Assembly (NCBI GenBank): GCA_017394565.1
Contig: JAFPXW010000186.1
Location: forward strand, 1-16,653
Source of the DNA: Oscillospiraceae bacterium
GTDB lineage: Bacteria; Bacillota; Clostridia; Oscillospirales; Ruminococcaceae
Length of the DNA stretch: 16,653 nt
Direction: 5' to 3'
In this document: one piece after another, positions 1-6,830 of the stretch
How the letters are laid out: each line of letters opens with the position of its first letter
Position numbering within the stretch: position 1 is the first letter of the stretch
The notes under the pieces: model-generated
What the model saw: the letters and a program-made list of their open reading frames with translations, nothing else
The model's database searches: none
Told to the model about the DNA's origin: nothing
Program-made: the position numbers and the translations under genes

Positions 1-49
1 AATTTTGGTTGCGCCTTGCGGCGCGGAATGAAATTAGTCATGCAGTTAC

Positions 50-102
50 AAAAAGCCATCGGTATGGGATACGCTCCCTTATCCGAGCATATTTTGCTTT
101 TT
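50..102 (+). terminator. Possible terminator of an upstream gene
   Basis: AAAAAGC at 50-56 is complementary to GCTTTTT at 96-102, and the 39 bases between contain further short complementarity (GGATA and TATCC). The T-rich right arm resembles a Rho-independent terminator read on the plus strand, which would end a gene lying left of the window. The long loop makes this uncertain. It could instead be part of a repeat element that fills the leader ahead of gltX. Confidence 0.3.
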
Positions 103-123
103 AAGAAACCATTATTGAAAACC

Positions 124-175
124 GTCCGCGACAGCGGACACATTCAATTCCTCATTCCTAACTCCTCATTCAATT
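124..175. repeat. Hairpin plus short direct repeats, REP-like
   Basis: GTCCGC at 124-129 and GCGGAC at 134-139 form a perfect 6-bp stem with a 4-base loop. It is followed by short direct repeats: CATTCAATT at 141-149 and 167-175, and TCCTCATTC at 149-157 and 163-171. This looks like a degenerate intergenic repeat rather than coding sequence. It abuts the -35 box of the gltX promoter. No function can be assigned from sequence alone. Confidence 0.4.
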
Positions 176-203
176 TGACATTTTCCCCGATCTGTGCTAT
201 AAT
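175..203 (+). promoter_or_regulatory. Sigma-A promoter of gltX
   Basis: TTGACA at 175-180 and TATAAT at 198-203 are both exact consensus hexamers separated by 17 bases. A TG at 195-196 makes the -10 extended. The start codon lies 39 bases downstream, behind an AAGAAAGGA ribosome-binding site near 226-233. This should be a strong constitutive promoter. No T-box or other leader structure fits in the short 5' leader. Confidence 0.9.
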
Positions 204-242
204 AAAACTATCTAAACCCAAATCAAGAAAGGAACCATTCCC

Positions 243-1685
243 ATGGCTAATATTGTTACTCGTTTTGCCCCGTCACCGACGGGATTCATGCACATCGGAA
301 ACCTGCGTACTGCGCTGTATTCCTACCTGCTCGCGAAGTCCCAGGGCGGCAAGTTCATCCTGCGCATCGAGGACACCGATCAGGTGCGTCTGGTCGAGGG
401 CGCGACCGATGTCATCATCAGTACCCTCAAGCAGACCGGCATCGACTACGACGAAGGCCCCGGCGTGGGCGGCGAGCATGGCCCCTATGTGCAGTCTGAG
501 CGCCTGCCGATCTACAAGGAATATGCCGAGAAACTCGTGAAGTCCGGCCATGCGTACTATTGCTTCTGCACGCAGGAACGTCTGGATTCCCTCAAGGACG
601 AGAACGGCATCGGCGGCTACGACGGTCACTGCCGGAATCTCTCGCAGGAGGAAATTGACCGGAATCTCGCCGAGGGCAAGCCGTTTGTCATCCGCCAGAG
701 AATGCCCGACGAGGGCAGCACCTCCTATGTGGACGAGGTCTACGGCGAAGTCACCATCGAGAATTCCGAGCTGCGCGACCAGATCATGATCAAGGCAGAC
801 GGCTTCCCGACGTATAATTTCTGCCATGTGGTCGACGATCACCTCATGGGCGTCACCCACGTTGTCCGCGGCAACGAGTACCTGACCTCCACCCCGAAAT
901 ACTGCCTGCTGTACGATGCATTCGGCTGGGAGCGTCCGCATTATGTGCATCTGCCGCTGCTGATGGGCAAGGACGCCGAGGGCAATGTCTCCAAGCTCTC
1001 CAAGCGCCACGGTGCGGTTTCCTTCCAGGATCTCGTGAATGACGGCTACCTGCCGGAGGCGATCGTGAACTACATCGCACTGCTGGGCTGGGCGCCGAAG
1101 GACACGCAGGAATTCTTCACAATGGACGAACTGAAGGCGAATTTCGGTCTGGACGGACTGTCGAAGTCGCCGGCGGTATTCGATTACGAGAAGCTGCGCT
1201 GGTTCAATTCCGAGTATATCAAGAAGCTCCCCGACGCAGACTATAACGAGAAGGCACTGCCCATCCTGCGCGAGCTCTGCCCGGACTTTATCAACATCGA
1301 AAAGCTCGCGTCCCTTCTTCACACCCGAATTTCCGCATTCTGCGAGATCCGCGAGCAGGTGCAGTTCGTGGTGAACCGTCTGGAGATGACGAGCGACCTC
1401 TACACCAACAAGAAGAACAAGACCACCCCGGAGCTTTGCAAGACGATTCTGGAGGAGACACTGCCCCTGCTGGAGGGCGTGGAGAACTGGGACAACGACA
1501 CGCTCTTTGCACTCCTCAAGCAGTACGCCGCCGACACCGAGCGCAAGGCAGGCGCTGTGATGTGGGCGATCCGCGTTGCCATCGCACGCCAGAGCGTGAC
1601 ACCGGGCGGCGCGACCGAGCTGATGGAGGTCTTCGGCAAGGACGAGAGCATCGACCGCATCCGGCAGGCGATCGCAGAGCTGTAA
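243..1685 (+). CDS. gltX: Glutamyl-tRNA synthetase
   Basis: A class I aminoacyl-tRNA synthetase of 480 residues, the usual bacterial length. It charges tRNA-Glu with glutamate in the cytoplasm using ATP. The N-terminus carries the APSPTG..HIG motif, with HIGN at residues 17-20. The KMSKS-type loop is KLSKR at 251-255, the form typical of GluRS. A zinc-site-like pattern CxC (107-109) followed by Y126 and C130 matches the zinc-binding GluRS insert. The C-terminal third is the helical anticodon-binding region. Start chosen at the ATG with AAGAAAGGA upstream and the family N-terminus MANIVTRFAPSPTG. The next gene begins 38 bases after the stop with no terminator between, so read-through into the Uma2 pair is likely. 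Whether it is discriminating or also charges tRNA-Gln cannot be told here. Confidence 0.97.
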   Translation: MANIVTRFAPSPTGFMHIGNLRTALYSYLLAKSQGGKFILRIEDTDQVRLVEGATDVIISTLKQTGIDYDEGPGVGGEHGPYVQSERLPIYKEYAEKLVKSGHAYYCFCTQERLDSLKDENGIGGYDGHCRNLSQEEIDRNLAEGKPFVIRQRMPDEGSTSYVDEVYGEVTIENSELRDQIMIKADGFPTYNFCHVVDDHLMGVTHVVRGNEYLTSTPKYCLLYDAFGWERPHYVHLPLLMGKDAEGNVSKLSKRHGAVSFQDLVNDGYLPEAIVNYIALLGWAPKDTQEFFTMDELKANFGLDGLSKSPAVFDYEKLRWFNSEYIKKLPDADYNEKALPILRELCPDFINIEKLASLLHTRISAFCEIREQVQFVVNRLEMTSDLYTNKKNKTTPELCKTILEETLPLLEGVENWDNDTLFALLKQYAADTERKAGAVMWAIRVAIARQSVTPGGATELMEVFGKDESIDRIRQAIAEL

Positions 1686-1723
1686 TTTCACCGACCAGAA
1701 CCTGACCGAAAGGAGAGACCACT

Positions 1724-2272
1724 ATGACCGCAGTACCGAAACCGCAGTATTACACAGCTGAGGAATATTTCGCGCTCCCCGACGCACCGGAGGGCGTGAT
1801 CACCGAGCTGCACGAGGGCGAGATCGTGGCACTGGCACGACCGACAAGAATGCATCAGCGCATTGCATCCAGACTATTTGCGCAAATCGACAGCTTCATC
1901 CGATCAAATCACGGGCGCTGTTCCGTAGATCAGGAGATCGACGTGAAACTCACAGAGGACACTGTAGTCGTTCCGGATGTATCCGTGACCTGCGACCCGT
2001 CCAAACTCGACGAAAAGCGCTGCAACGGCGCCCCCGACTGGGTAGTGGAGATCCTCTCCACGAACCGCAGCAACGACCTGATCGAGAAGCTTGCGCTGTA
2101 CCAGAAAGCCGGTGTGCGCGAATACTGGATCGTCGATCCGAAAAGCGAAAAAACGCTGGTCTATTTCTTCGAGAGAAGCGACCTGCCGGATATTTACACT
2201 TTCGATACCCCCATCCCGGTCGGCATCTATGACAAGGCGCTGAGTATCCGCATTGCCGATCTGCTGGCGTAA
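1724..2272 (+). CDS. Uma2 family (DUF820) nuclease-like protein, copy 1
   Basis: A 182-residue soluble protein of the Uma2/DUF820 family, which has a PD-(D/E)XK restriction-endonuclease-like fold. The biological role of the family is poorly known, so nuclease activity is inferred from fold. Visible hallmarks are YTAEEYFAL (10-18), ELHEGEI (28-34), PDV at 84-86, VVEILS at 107-112, K122, and the family-typical AGVREYWIVDP ending at 139. The putative acidic and lysine catalytic residues (D85, E109, K122) are present, so the copy looks intact. AAGGAGAG precedes the ATG at good spacing. It sits 38 bases after gltX, probably in the same transcript, and 31 bases before a paralogue. Uma2 genes are often found as multiple copies and are not known to work with tRNA synthetases. 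Confidence 0.88.
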   Translation: MTAVPKPQYYTAEEYFALPDAPEGVITELHEGEIVALARPTRMHQRIASRLFAQIDSFIRSNHGRCSVDQEIDVKLTEDTVVVPDVSVTCDPSKLDEKRCNGAPDWVVEILSTNRSNDLIEKLALYQKAGVREYWIVDPKSEKTLVYFFERSDLPDIYTFDTPIPVGIYDKALSIRIADLLA

Positions 2273-2303
2273 TTTGTAAGATTTTCAGAAAGGAGAGATC
2301 CCC

Positions 2304-2852
2304 ATGACCGCAGTACCGAAACCGCAGTATTATACTGCCGAGGAATATTTCGCGCTCACGCCCGAATCGAATCAGCACACCGAGCTTCGCGAGGGTGAGA
2401 TCGTGTATCTCGCAGCCCCCACGCAGCAGCATCAGGAAATCGCAGGCGGTGTTTACGCCGACATCCGCGCCTATATCCGGAGCAAGGGCGGTGCCTGCCG
2501 CGTCGTGATCGCGCCCTTTGATGTCAGGCTGAATGAATACAATGTGGTACAGCCCGATGTTCTGGTCGTATGCGATCCGGAGAAACTCGACGGCAAGCGC
2601 TGCAACGGCGCACCGGACTGGATCGTGGAAGTCCTCTCCACGAACCGGAGTGATGACCTGATCGACAAGCTGGGATTGTACCAGAAAGCCGGTGTGCGCG
2701 AATACTGGATCGTCGATCCGAAAAGCGAGAAAACGCTGGTCTATTTCTTCGAGAGAAGCGACCTGCCGGATATTTACACATTCGATACGCCCATCCCAGT
2801 CGGCATTTATGACAAGGCGCTGAGCATCCGCGTGGCGGACTTGCTGGAATAA
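2304..2852 (+). CDS. Uma2 family (DUF820) nuclease-like protein, copy 2
   Basis: Paralogue of the preceding gene and also 182 residues. Residues 1-18 and about 97-182 are almost identical to copy 1, while residues 19-96 differ at many positions. The family motifs are kept: ELREGEI, QPDV, IVEVLSTNRSDD, and AGVREYWIVDP. As with copy 1, the role is unknown and nuclease chemistry is inferred from the PD-(D/E)XK fold of the family. AAGGAGAG lies upstream of the ATG. It is the last gene of the gltX transcript, since a hairpin terminator begins 7 bases after its stop. The two proteins could act as a heterodimer or recognise different targets, but nothing in the sequence settles this. Confidence 0.88.
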   Translation: MTAVPKPQYYTAEEYFALTPESNQHTELREGEIVYLAAPTQQHQEIAGGVYADIRAYIRSKGGACRVVIAPFDVRLNEYNVVQPDVLVVCDPEKLDGKRCNGAPDWIVEVLSTNRSDDLIDKLGLYQKAGVREYWIVDPKSEKTLVYFFERSDLPDIYTFDTPIPVGIYDKALSIRVADLLE

Positions 2853-2858
2853 AACAGG

Positions 2859-2895
2859 ATCCCGGCTTCACATCATGCGAGGCCGGGATTTTTTT
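2859..2895 (+). terminator. Rho-independent terminator after Uma2 pair
   Basis: ATCCCGGCTTC (2859-2869) pairs with GAGGCCGGGAT (2879-2889), with one G-T pair, around a 9-base loop. It is followed by a run of seven T (2889-2895). This is a textbook intrinsic terminator and separates the gltX operon from the sigma factor operon. Confidence 0.92.
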
Positions 2896-2958
2896 GCGAA
2901 AACGGTTCCCACTTTGCGTGTCCTTTCCGATTTAGTATCACAGAAAGGGGGAAAGCCT

Positions 2959-3483
2959 ATGAACGAGAACGAACGCCGTGCGGTATTCCGGCAGTATTAC
3001 AAGCTGGTCTACACCATCGTGGCAGGGCGCTTGCGGAGCGTCGGGCGGCACGAGGACATTGAGGAATGCGTCAGCGACGTGTTTGCCGAGGTGTTCTGCA
3101 AGCTTGGAACTTACGAAGGGGAGCTGAAATCCTGCATCCGCATGGTCGCACAGCGGCGGGCGATCGACCGGTTCCGGCAGCTCGCAGCCCGTGCAGGACG
3201 GGATGTCCCCATGGAGGAAATGACCGAAATTCCGTCAGATACGACAACTGCCGAGGATGCCGAGCGCAGGGAAGTGCAGACCATTCTGCTGGAATGCATC
3301 CGCGCCCTCGGTGAACCGGATACGACCATCATCCTGCAAATGTACTGGTTCGGAGCGCGGTCGCCGCAGATCGCCAAAGGGCTTGGCATCACGCCGTCTG
3401 CCGTCCGCAAACGCGCGAACAGGGCGCTGGGGAAGCTCCGGACTATGCTGAAATCACGCGGTATCGAGGAGGGAACGCTATGA
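2959..3483 (+). CDS. ECF-type RNA polymerase sigma factor
   Basis: A 174-residue sigma-70 family protein with only regions 2 and 4, the ECF layout. Region 2 (about residues 9-75) includes the DIEECVSDVFAEVF core-binding helix and the RRAIDRFRQ -10-recognition segment. Region 4 (about 106-165) includes the helix-turn-helix around 134-155 (QIAKGLGITPSAVRKR). It should direct RNA polymerase to a small regulon in response to an envelope signal. Start chosen at 2959, behind AGAAAGGGGGAAAG. An upstream in-frame ATG at 2875 lies inside the terminator hairpin and lacks a ribosome-binding site. The stop overlaps the start of the next gene by four bases (ATGA), the classic arrangement with a cognate anti-sigma factor. 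No sigma-A promoter is evident in the 63 bases upstream, so autoregulation by the ECF factor is possible. The target regulon is unknown. Confidence 0.9.
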   Translation: MNENERRAVFRQYYKLVYTIVAGRLRSVGRHEDIEECVSDVFAEVFCKLGTYEGELKSCIRMVAQRRAIDRFRQLAARAGRDVPMEEMTEIPSDTTTAEDAERREVQTILLECIRALGEPDTTIILQMYWFGARSPQIAKGLGITPSAVRKRANRALGKLRTMLKSRGIEEGTL

Positions 3484-5522
3484 AACATTGGAAACATCTG
3501 GGCATTCCGGACGAGAAGCTCACCGAGGAGCTGTCCGGCTACGCACCGGGCGATACGGACACGATGGAGCGCATTTTTGCAAAGAGCGAAGCCAAATTCC
3601 ACAAGATGCAGGACACCCCTGCCGAGGAGGAAACGTACAAGGTCGAGCGCGATCAGCCGCGTTATATCCGGCGTGTCATGGCTGGACTTGCGGCGTGTGC
3701 GGTCGTGGGGATCGGCGGCTGGGGACTCTGGAAGCTTTCTCAGCATACGCCGCATACGCCGCCCACGACAGTGCCGATCTCGCCGGAACAGAGCGTGGAT
3801 ACCGGCGCAGCGCTTCTGGAAAAATGGGATAGATGCACACCCGTATTCCATTTGCAGTACACCGGAGAGCAGGCGGAAGTCGCAGAGCCGAAGCGCTTAC
3901 AATTCCGTGACATCCTCGCTCGTCAGGACTGGACGGAGGTCACGCCGCAGGAGGAATGGGGGGATGCGGCGCGTCCGGATACCGTCCCGATGCCGGAAAC
4001 GGCAGTGCAGGACACAGTTTCAGTGGATCTGGACGAGGACAGGCTGTTCATCACGAAGGACGGCAAGGTGAGCTGGTACGACATTTATGACGGCGATCAG
4101 GTGCATCTGCATCTCTACCGGATCTCTGCCGAGGATGCACAGCGGCTTTATGATCTGGTGTATGGGAGCGATTCGACAGCGCCATTCCTGGAAGCCATCG
4201 ACGCAGCACTTGCAAACGGCTATGATCTCCAGTTTTACGGGAATTCCGATGAGGAAGGCTATCCGGTGCTGAGTGATACGCAGATCAACCAGTTCCGCGC
4301 CCTGATGGACACGGTCGACTGGACGGAGACCGAGGGGCAGAATACAGAGAATGACTGCATCAAGCTCGTGATTCCGGCAGAAAATGCAGAGAACTACCAG
4401 ACGGTGTATTTCTATCCGGAGTGGATCTATTACAGCGAATCGCCGGCATCCAGTTTCTTGCACATTTATGCCGCACCGGAGGGACTGTATGACGCACTCC
4501 GAACGACGATATTTACGGAAAACGTGACGGCTGTACCGGAAACTGTCAGCATCACCCTCACCGCCCAGAACGTCACCCCTGACGGCTTGACGCTCGTCCT
4601 CGACACGACGGAACCCATCCCTGCGGATACGATCCTGTACGGCAAGGAGTTCTCCCTCTGGGAGCTGAAAGACGACGAGTGGGTGCGTGTACCGCAGTTC
4701 AATGAGGACGCGGCCTTCACCTCCGAGGGATACCCGTTCACACAGCGCACGGAGCTTGCCGTCGACTGGAACTGGATCTACGGCACGCTTTCGCAGGGAC
4801 ACTACCGCATCGGCAAGCACTTCACCGACAGCCGCCGGACAGGGGACAGCACGGATTACGAGCTGTATGCGGAATTTGACATCACGCCCGAAATGGCAGG
4901 CACACCCGTGGGCGAACTGCCGTTTTCGATCAATCAGTTCCGGAATGACCTCATGTTCATGATGGTGCCTGCCTATGCGCCGAATCTGTTTTCCGTGACC
5001 GGATTGCAGGAGAGGCTGGCGGATGCGATGGAGCGCTCGGTCTGGATCGAAGCAGAGCCGACGCTCAGGGACGGTGAATCCGCGCTCCTGTATGTCTGCG
5101 GCGTCAAAAAAGGAAAGCATTACGCGCTTGAATTCGATCATCTGGGCTATGTATATGTGCATTTCGGGGACGGCGAAACGACCGCCGACTGCACGCCGAC
5201 GAAGTGCTACCGCATTTCCGCGGAACTGACGCTTGCCGCGCAGCAGCTCGCTTCCAAGCCGACAACGGAAGCTAAGAACGGCTTGGATCCCACCAAGGGG
5301 ATGTTCCATTACGAACCGCAGGGCGGCAATGCCGTCAATGAGGTCTGGGAGCAGATGGATGACATGGCACAGCAGGCAGATATGTCCGCTTATGAGGAAG
5401 TCATCCGCGACCACAACCAGCGCCATGGCGACCACGTCAGCCTGCTGACACGGGAGGAATGTGAGGAGCTTGGGATTTCCTACTTCTATTACCTCTGGGA
5501 GATCACGCGCAAGACATCGTAG
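3480..5522 (+). CDS. Probable membrane anti-sigma factor, Big_14-type domain
   Basis: A 680-residue protein translationally coupled to the ECF sigma gene. About 65 N-terminal residues are charged and cytoplasmic, starting with an IPDEKLTEEL segment resembling the N-termini of clostridial anti-sigma proteins. One membrane segment follows at about 66-85 (AGLAACAVVGIGGWGLW), giving an inside-to-outside single-pass topology. The outer part of about 590 residues contains a segment at roughly 354-466 that I recognise as a bacterial Ig-like domain of the Big_14 kind: 'VTPDGLTLVLD', 'YGKEFSLWEL', and 'WNWIYGTLSQGHYRIGK'. The remaining outer sequence is acidic and aromatic-rich and I do not recognise it. 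The likely job is to hold the sigma factor at the membrane until an extracellular signal is sensed. The anti-sigma role is inferred from coupling and topology. The TAG stop is followed in frame by 16 further sense codons before TAA at 5571-5573. Confidence 0.75.
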   Translation: MKHWKHLGIPDEKLTEELSGYAPGDTDTMERIFAKSEAKFHKMQDTPAEEETYKVERDQPRYIRRVMAGLAACAVVGIGGWGLWKLSQHTPHTPPTTVPISPEQSVDTGAALLEKWDRCTPVFHLQYTGEQAEVAEPKRLQFRDILARQDWTEVTPQEEWGDAARPDTVPMPETAVQDTVSVDLDEDRLFITKDGKVSWYDIYDGDQVHLHLYRISAEDAQRLYDLVYGSDSTAPFLEAIDAALANGYDLQFYGNSDEEGYPVLSDTQINQFRALMDTVDWTETEGQNTENDCIKLVIPAENAENYQTVYFYPEWIYYSESPASSFLHIYAAPEGLYDALRTTIFTENVTAVPETVSITLTAQNVTPDGLTLVLDTTEPIPADTILYGKEFSLWELKDDEWVRVPQFNEDAAFTSEGYPFTQRTELAVDWNWIYGTLSQGHYRIGKHFTDSRRTGDSTDYELYAEFDITPEMAGTPVGELPFSINQFRNDLMFMMVPAYAPNLFSVTGLQERLADAMERSVWIEAEPTLRDGESALLYVCGVKKGKHYALEFDHLGYVYVHFGDGETTADCTPTKCYRISAELTLAAQQLASKPTTEAKNGLDPTKGMFHYEPQGGNAVNEVWEQMDDMAQQADMSAYEEVIRDHNQRHGDHVSLLTREECEELGISYFYYLWEITRKTS

Positions 5523-5603
5523 GAATATGGCGAATCTCTGGAACAGACATGGCAGGACACCAACAATCGGTAAACTCTGAACGTTTTCCATCATTAGTAA
5601 CAA

Positions 5604-5651
5604 AAAGAAATAACCGCCCTGAAGCTACCAACTAAAGGCGGTTATTTCTTT
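5604..5651 (+). terminator. Terminator of the sigma/anti-sigma operon
   Basis: AAAGAAATAACCGCC (5604-5618) and GGCGGTTATTTCTTT (5637-5651) form a perfect 15-bp stem around an 18-base loop. The A-rich left and T-rich right ends make it usable in both directions, although no minus-strand gene lies nearby. It begins 81 bases after the stop of the anti-sigma gene. Confidence 0.85.
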
Positions 5652-5747
5652 AACCAATTTACAGGGAGCAGCCGCTTACGGTGTGCTCTTGTATTTTTAT
5701 GATACCACGGTTTCGCCCGAATGTCAAGAGCCGGCTCGTGATCTTGA

Positions 5748-5971
5748 CGGAAATCAATTTTGGGGGTTCTGTTAAGAGAACAGGCACATTTCTTTCCCCC
5801 CACCCCCAACCCCCTGCTCTGCATAAGCGATCAGCTGCGCTCGTTCCTCGCTGGCTGCCTGCTTATCCCCAGGGAGGGGGCTATTTATGGAGGGTGCTGC
5901 GCACCCTCCACCCGCTTGCCTTGAACATTTTATACAACATCTGCATGGATTCTCTTAAAAATTGATTTCCG
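5748..5971. repeat. Inverted-repeat-bounded element, MITE-like candidate
   Basis: CGGAAATCAATTTT at 5748-5761 is the exact reverse complement of AAAATTGATTTCCG at 5958-5971. Allowing an 11-base gap, the match continues inward with TAAGAGAA on both sides. The enclosed roughly 200 bases carry G/C runs and hairpins and no gene. No target-site duplication is clear. The shape fits a small non-autonomous mobile element or a large structured RNA. A copy elsewhere in the genome would be needed to call it a repeat family. Confidence 0.45.
5888..5910. repeat. Perfect 10-bp hairpin
   Basis: TGGAGGGTGC (5888-5897) and GCACCCTCCA (5901-5910) are perfectly complementary around the loop TGC. There is no T run, so it is not an intrinsic terminator. 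Such short GC-rich palindromes are typical of REP-type intergenic repeats. Confidence 0.6.
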
Positions 5972-5991
5972 TGCAGTAGGGCATCACCCTC

Positions 5992-6020
5992 TTGCCAATC
6001 CCGAAAAAATGTGATATAAT
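5992..6020 (+). promoter_or_regulatory. Sigma-A promoter of the DUF2461 gene
   Basis: TTGCCA at 5992-5997 and TATAAT at 6015-6020 are 17 bases apart, with TG at 6012-6013 giving an extended -10. A GGAGG ribosome-binding site (6041-6045) and ATG (6052) follow directly. Confidence 0.82.
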
Positions 6021-6051
6021 AAGTACCGAGATCAAACACTGGAGGTCGCCT

Positions 6052-6786
6052 ATGTCCTATATCACACCCGAAATGCTCGAATTTCTCGCAGGTATCCGTG
6101 CAAATAATTCCAAGGAATGGTTCGAGCCGCGCAAGCCGTTTTACCAGGAACACGTCTACGAGCCGCTGAAAAGCCTCGGTGCTGCGCTGTTTGCGCCGTA
6201 TGCGGAGCGCGGTGACATGATGCATAAAGTCGCGCGGATCTACAAGGACGCGAATTTTCCGCCGTTTCTCCACTACCGTGACACCATGTGGATCTATGTC
6301 CGGCATGAGGCGATGTACTGGAGTCAGACACCGACGCTCTTTTTCGAGGTTTCACCGGAGGGAGCGCGGTTCGGCTTCCGCATTGCAAGCCCGAAGCCGG
6401 CGCTGATGGCATATTTCCGCGAACAGCTTTCGGAGGATCCGGAGGAATTCTTCCAGCTCGAACGCGACCTTGCCAAATATGATATTTCCATCACGGGCGA
6501 CGAATACAAGCGTCCGAAGCCCTGCAAGGATGAGCGTTTGCTGCCGTATTTCAAGAAGAAAAGCCTTGCTGCGGAAGTCGCGCTTCCGGCAGGGGAGGAG
6601 CTGTTCGGTGAGGGGCTTCTGCCGCGTGTGCAGGAGGTGTTTGCGCAGGTCTTTCCGCTGCACGAGTATGTGCAGGGCCTGCTGACGGAATTTGAACTCT
6701 CGCAGGTCATCGAGGAAGTGAAAACCCTCGATGCGCAGGATGAACCGTTCATGAAAAAAGCGCCGACGCAGGAGTTTATGTGGTGA
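6052..6786 (+). CDS. DUF2461 family protein
   Basis: A 244-residue soluble protein matching the DUF2461 (TIGR02453) family, whose biochemical function is unknown. The recognisable parts are the N-terminal 'LEFLAGIRANNSKEWFEPRK' segment (residues 9-28), the 'VARIYKDANFPPFLHYRDTMW' segment (60-80) corresponding to the conserved R-rich core of the family, and 'FFEVSPEGARFGFRI' (96-110). There is no signal peptide or membrane segment. Start chosen at 6052, because GGAGG sits 6 bases upstream. A longer in-frame ATG at 5992 would overlap the -35 box. It has its own promoter and terminator, so it is a single-gene unit without functional context from its neighbours. Confidence 0.85.
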   Translation: MSYITPEMLEFLAGIRANNSKEWFEPRKPFYQEHVYEPLKSLGAALFAPYAERGDMMHKVARIYKDANFPPFLHYRDTMWIYVRHEAMYWSQTPTLFFEVSPEGARFGFRIASPKPALMAYFREQLSEDPEEFFQLERDLAKYDISITGDEYKRPKPCKDERLLPYFKKKSLAAEVALPAGEELFGEGLLPRVQEVFAQVFPLHEYVQGLLTEFELSQVIEEVKTLDAQDEPFMKKAPTQEFMW

Positions 6787-6830
6787 AAAAAGCCTGAACG
6801 CAGTTGAGAAAACTGTGTTCAGGCTTTTTT
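6786..6830 (+). terminator. Terminator of the DUF2461 gene
   Basis: A 20-bp stem (6786-6805 with 6811-6830) with a single G-T pair and a 5-base loop, ending in six T. The A run on the left arm makes it potentially bidirectional, serving the convergent permease gene as well. The stop codon TGA overlaps its first base. Confidence 0.92.

Larger units (their letters stand above)
1709..2852 (+). repeat. Tandem gene duplication, 580-base period
   Basis: The segment from the ribosome-binding site GAAAGGAGAG (1708-1717) to the end of the first Uma2 gene is repeated 580 bases later (2288-2297 to 2852). The first 18 codons and the last roughly 55 codons are nearly identical in DNA: from about 2100 and 2680 onward there is only one difference in roughly 100 bases. 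The middle of the gene has diverged strongly. This indicates tandem duplication with later homogenisation of the ends or diversification of the middle. Confidence 0.9.
5652..5990. other. Non-coding structured spacer
   Basis: About 340 bases without a credible gene. A 94-codon open frame on the plus strand (5681-5965) lacks a ribosome-binding site and has a low-complexity composition. The region holds several inverted repeats: GTCAAGA 5723-5729 with TCTTGAC 5742-5748, enclosing the palindrome GAGCCGGCTC at 5728-5737; TTGGGGGT 5760-5767 with ACCCCCAA 5802-5809; an ATAAGC/GCTTAT hairpin around 5823-5873; and the perfect hairpin at 5888-5910. It also contains G- and C-homopolymeric runs. The content suggests a transposon-derived or REP-type insertion rather than an operon leader. 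Confidence 0.55.

Noticed and set aside
204..242. T-box leader before gltX
   Set aside because: Only about 30 bases separate the promoter from the ribosome-binding site, too short for a T-box or any riboswitch.
273..1691. 472-codon open frame on the minus strand
   Set aside because: Antisense shadow of gltX with no recognisable domain and no ribosome-binding site.
1724..2852. Uma2 pair as a toxin-antitoxin module
   Set aside because: Both proteins belong to the same family and have the same length. There is no small antitoxin-like partner, so a duplication explains the pair better.
2875..2958. Longer start for the sigma factor
   Set aside because: The extension begins inside the preceding terminator hairpin and has no ribosome-binding site, while 2959 has a strong one and the family N-terminus.
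4020..5603. 527-codon open frame on the minus strand
   Set aside because: Antisense to the anti-sigma gene; the translation is rich in Arg, His, Ile and Val typical of shadows, and it begins in the terminator region.
5681..5965. 94-codon open frame in the spacer
   Set aside because: No ribosome-binding site, crosses homopolymer runs and hairpins, and the translation has proline- and arginine-rich low-complexity composition.
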